DNA from: UBA724 sp049596815
GTDB lineage: Bacteria > Bacteroidota > Bacteroidia > Flavobacteriales > Flavobacteriaceae
DNA length: 17,349 nt
Direction of reading: 5' to 3'
Assembly (NCBI GenBank): GCA_049596815.1
Contig: JBMYLY010000028.1
Location: 1-17,349, forward strand
Part shown: positions 15,701 through 17,349 of the stretch, in pieces
Numbering within the stretch: the stretch's first letter is position 1
Layout of the letters: every line of letters starts with the position of its first letter
Program-made: the position numbers and the translations under genes
The notes under the pieces: model-generated
Database searches by the model: none
The model's input: only the letters and a program-made list of their open reading frames with translations
Told to the model about the DNA's origin: nothing

Positions 15701-16211
15701 AAGTTATGTCCTCAATATTACCAATATCAAAGATCTTCCTGAGGTAAACAGATAATGTGCCGTTGGGTACAACCGTGTTATCGTCATTATCTGAATAACC
15801 AAAACCAGAAGCCCCATTTTGCCAATCACTATCGTTAAAATTTAAGTAAGTCCAATTTGAACTAGGCTCAGCGCTTGGAATTATATACTTGTAAAGATCA
15901 CCCTGATTGATAAGAGTTCTCGAGTAGGTAGTTTGAGAACGGTTTTTATCAGAAGCCCAAAGGAGTAAATAGTTGTTGGCTGGAATCGTAATCTCTGGAA
16001 AAATCCATTTTGTTAAATCGTTTTCGTCATCAGAAAGGGTCCAATTGCCTAGATTGACACTTTGACTTCCGTAATTGTAGAGCTCTATCCAATCCGGGGT
16101 ATCCCCGTCCTCGTCAAAATAAATAGAATTAGACGAAACAACCTCATTAATCCTTATTGTTTGAGAGTTTAAAACGAACCCACTCAAAAGGATTAAAATT
16201 AGAACTCTCAT
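12717..16211 (-). CDS. Secreted CotH-kinase protein with lamin-tail domains and T9SS sorting tail
   Basis: A 1164-residue exported multidomain protein. In order: signal peptide (1-17); lamin-tail domain (about 18-112, INEVVSSNS, DWIELYN); a beta-sandwich like galactose-binding modules (about 118-265, NFNDSDWQNGASGFGYSDND); a chitobiase C-terminal-like domain (about 366-433, IHYTTDGSEPN); a CotH kinase domain (about 438-760) with GGVKIYGGWSRGQNGQRS, INGEYWGIYNMRE and MYDTDFGFG (D703, D705 as likely metal ligands); an InlB-B-like repeat (about 850-922, YEFSHWSGD); a second lamin-tail domain (about 930-1040, DWIELYNP); and a type-A T9SS sorting domain (about 1095-1164, YPNPVTN, VYDVLGQEV, KGVYFLKI). 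CotH phosphorylates spore-coat proteins in Bacillus; here a cell-surface or released phosphotransferase is inferred. Codon use is AT-richer than upstream genes. It lies 268 bp downstream of the SGNH lipoprotein gene on the same strand. Confidence 0.93.
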   Translation of the reverse strand: MRVLILILLSGFVLNSQTIRINEVVSSNSIYFDEDGDTPDWIELYNYGSQSVNLGNWTLSDDENDLTKWIFPEITIPANNYLLLWASDKNRSQTTYSRTLINQGDLYKYIIPSAEPSSNWTYLNFNDSDWQNGASGFGYSDNDDNTVVPNGTLSVYLRKIFDIGNIEDITSLILDIDYDDAFVAYINGVEVARANISGVPPPYNSENIYTDHEAQIYAGGLPDRFLISDYTSILVEGENVLAIQAHNVSPTSSDMTIIPFLSAIYASPNNSGIDPPEILNINDNNTFHTNFKISSNSETITLSSNSGTVIDQMIIEGLPPNTSIGISNFSNSTVSFAETTPGYQNANEEFTGAIQSEVIFSENGGLKTQTFHLSLSGNESSQKIHYTTDGSEPNALSPIYSNSIQITENTSVRARIYAENYLPSKTVTESYIFGASHDIDVMLISVNPDDFFDEETGIYAFGPEGTYEAWDPHFGANFWEDWERPIHFSFHESENNQSVSFNGGVKIYGGWSRGQNGQRSLSFFARGQYGDSKFENPFFDYLSYNDFEAFVLRNSGQDWLKSNMKDIVLTSLMRGSELDFQEHNPVATYINGEYWGIYNMREKINEHMLASKHNLNSDEITLLTNNAEIIEGDNEEYNQLIDYINTYDLSDDSNFEYIEDRIDLKQYALYQAYNIFLNNTDWPGNNIKFWKHPETKWRWIMYDTDFGFGPFWNISNYWEDTLSFALDPNGPGWPNPPWSTLLFRKLTTNINFRNQFINRYADELNTRLLPNNILNHIDAIYSTIEPEITAHFNRWKDDPSVEDDISNIQSHVSYYIENMKNFGVNRHPIVKEHIKQKFNLPDFHPITITNHDISQGFVKVNKNIHIQENSWTGDYFETVPIELTAIPEFGYEFSHWSGDMYSSDQTINISLVRDFDITPNFLATQTTAPPVINEINYRSSDDFNPDDWIELYNPNSSSIDISNWEIKDDDDTHIFVIPQGTQIDANGYLIFVKDESDFINVFPNIDYIGELGFGFGKSDSVRLFDSNGTLQDEVVYQSVSPWPSCAESTGNTLELIDPNLDNSLPENWDCLNVNGSPNDLNNNNLSYEGFGSDSIEVYPNPVTNILYIGDGKDFFDLEVYDVLGQEVASIKTTNLLDVSSFEKGVYFLKIKTKNNTIVKRIVKY

Positions 16212-16479
16212 ATACAGGGAATTTCTATAAAAAAAGTTTGCTAAATTTATTATTTTTTATCAAACCAAAAAAGAAGTTTTGATTTAATTTACCCCATGAT
16301 TTTACAGCTAAAAACAGTTTGTTATTCTGAAAAAAACATATCATTATGGTAAATAACATACAAGAAAACTCTTTTAAATATATTTCGGGCTTTTTATGTT
16401 TTATCCACAGCTTTGCTGTGCTTCAAAGTGGAGTCAAAAGGAGTAAAATCGAACTATTTTAGAGAAGATATGAGTATTT
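16212..16479. other. AT-rich intergenic region between CotH protein and lipoprotein genes
   Basis: No ORF or RNA gene is supported in these 268 bp. A palindromic TAAATTTA (16242-16249) is a possible -7 box for the CotH gene, about 26 nt from its ATG by the predicted start, but the nearest TTTG on the minus strand is only 16 nt upstream, so it is weak. A tight hairpin CACAGC-TTT-GCTGTG lies at 16406-16420, in the 3' flank of the lipoprotein gene, without a T run. Confidence 0.4.
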
Positions 16480-17349
16480 TTAAAACTTGTAATTTGAATC
16501 ATGACTATCAATAATGTCTTGAGCGATAGCATGAAGGTCTGTAGTAAATCCTGTATCGTAATTGAATAAAGATAAATCCACTTTGTAAATACTATTTAGC
16601 CATATCATTGTTCCTGTTTCGATAACAATTTGTCCTTGATGTCCTTTTTCATCTGTAAATATTGAACTTGATTTTGCCCCAACCATACTTATATCATCTG
16701 ACAATTCATTATCTAAATTCATCTGTGCTAAATTTTTAGTAGCCCATCCTGTAGGAATTGTAAATATTTTTGTTGAAGGGAATTCTAATCGAAGTTCATC
16801 CACTATTTCTTTATGAACCATTTCATTTACGTAGTAATCATAAAATTCCTGAATAGAATTGAAACCATTGTCTGATGCGAATGTATCCCAATCTGGTCGT
16901 GTACCATTAGAATCCCCATTTGGGAAATCAAATGTTGGTATTGCTATGAAAATAATAATATTTGGATTATTCTGTAGTGCATAGTTTATCCACGCACTGT
17001 GCCCCTCAGTTGGATTGTCAGAATCAATATCATAACCAGATGTCATTCCAAAAACTTCGATGTTACCCTGATCCAATGTGGATATAATGAGTTGATGTTC
17101 CTCAGTAATTGAGTCGTTCCATAAATTAATTGGCCTTCCATTTTCTCCTCCTCTGAATACAACAGTACTATTATGTTCAAATAGATTTGCTTCCGTTGTT
17201 AAATTGTCAAGATGATCTGCATAAGGTCTAAAAAAACTATTCCCTATTAACAGCATGTTATATCCTTGAGTTTGTATTTGCTGAGGGTTTTCATCTTTAG
17301 TGCAAGACAATATAAATATCAGTATGTAGAAGTTTAAAATAAATTTCAT
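16480..17349 (-). CDS. SGNH-hydrolase-like lipoprotein
   Basis: A 289-residue predicted lipoprotein whose ATG is the last codon of the window; the leader MKFILNFYILIFILSC is complete, with the lipobox cysteine at C16, so the protein appears full length. After a short polar linker, MLLIGNSFFRP (32-42) resembles block I of SGNH/GDSL hydrolases with the nucleophile serine S38. SSIFTDEKGHQGQ (228-240) resembles block V, with D233 and H237 completing a Ser-Asp-His triad. A glycine and an asparagine in GGENGRP (67-73) may be the oxyanion-hole residues. Such enzymes remove acetyl or other ester groups, often from glycans or lipids. The match is to motifs only, so the function is tentative. It shares strand and AT-rich composition with the downstream CotH-kinase gene. 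Its promoter is outside the window. Confidence 0.75.
   Translation of the reverse strand: MKFILNFYILIFILSCTKDENPQQIQTQGYNMLLIGNSFFRPYADHLDNLTTEANLFEHNSTVVFRGGENGRPINLWNDSITEEHQLIISTLDQGNIEVFGMTSGYDIDSDNPTEGHSAWINYALQNNPNIIIFIAIPTFDFPNGDSNGTRPDWDTFASDNGFNSIQEFYDYYVNEMVHKEIVDELRLEFPSTKIFTIPTGWATKNLAQMNLDNELSDDISMVGAKSSSIFTDEKGHQGQIVIETGTMIWLNSIYKVDLSLFNYDTGFTTDLHAIAQDIIDSHDSNYKF

Noticed and set aside
16406..16420. CACAGC-TTT-GCTGTG hairpin as terminator of the lipoprotein gene
   Set aside because: Neither strand has a T run after the stem, and the 3-nt loop stem is only 6 bp; it could be chance.

Overview
The window reads as a chromosomal segment of a Bacteroidota bacterium, most likely a member of the Flavobacteriales. 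The signs are a SusC-like TonB-dependent receptor with an N-terminal carboxypeptidase-type regulatory domain, a secreted protein with a C-terminal type IX secretion (T9SS) sorting domain, A-rich leaders without Shine-Dalgarno sequences, and several -7 boxes of the Bacteroidota TAnnTTTG type. No CRISPR array, insertion sequence, tRNA or rRNA gene was seen.

Layout. (1) Positions 1-1785, + strand: the C-terminal half of ornithine aminotransferase (rocD) and, 15 bp later, a NifS/IscS-type cysteine desulfurase. (2) Positions 1782-5836, - strand: a two-gene operon in which a secreted M23 metallopeptidase is followed, through an ATGA overlap, by a TonB-dependent receptor. The receptor's stop codon overlaps the desulfurase stop codon tail to tail. 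(3) Positions 5841-5914: back-to-back promoters. (4) Positions 5940-8295, + strand: a small coiled-coil protein, zapA (cell division), a structured RNA that looks like 6S RNA, and rny (RNase Y). This is a housekeeping block for division and RNA metabolism. (5) Positions 8299-9189, - strand: a polytopic membrane protein of unknown function. (6) Positions 9284-10965, + strand: two secreted proteins of unknown role, each apparently an internal duplication of a small alpha+beta domain (NTF2/SnoaL-like in the first, ferredoxin-like in the second), closed by a strong terminator. (7) Positions 11026-12599: a flavodoxin-fold NAD(P)H oxidoreductase and a histone-deacetylase-family hydrolase, divergently transcribed from a 95-bp region holding a perfect 11-bp inverted repeat that overlaps -7 boxes on both strands. 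(8) Positions 12717-17349, - strand: an AT-richer block with a 1164-residue secreted CotH-kinase/lamin-tail protein bearing a T9SS tail, and an SGNH-hydrolase-like lipoprotein.

Most genes are of recognisable families. The observations most worth a second look are the putative 6S RNA between zapA and rny with its alternative pairings, the symmetric operator/promoter at 11644-11673, the cysteine-rich insertion in RocD, the paired duplicated-domain secreted proteins, and the compositional break near 12.6 kb.
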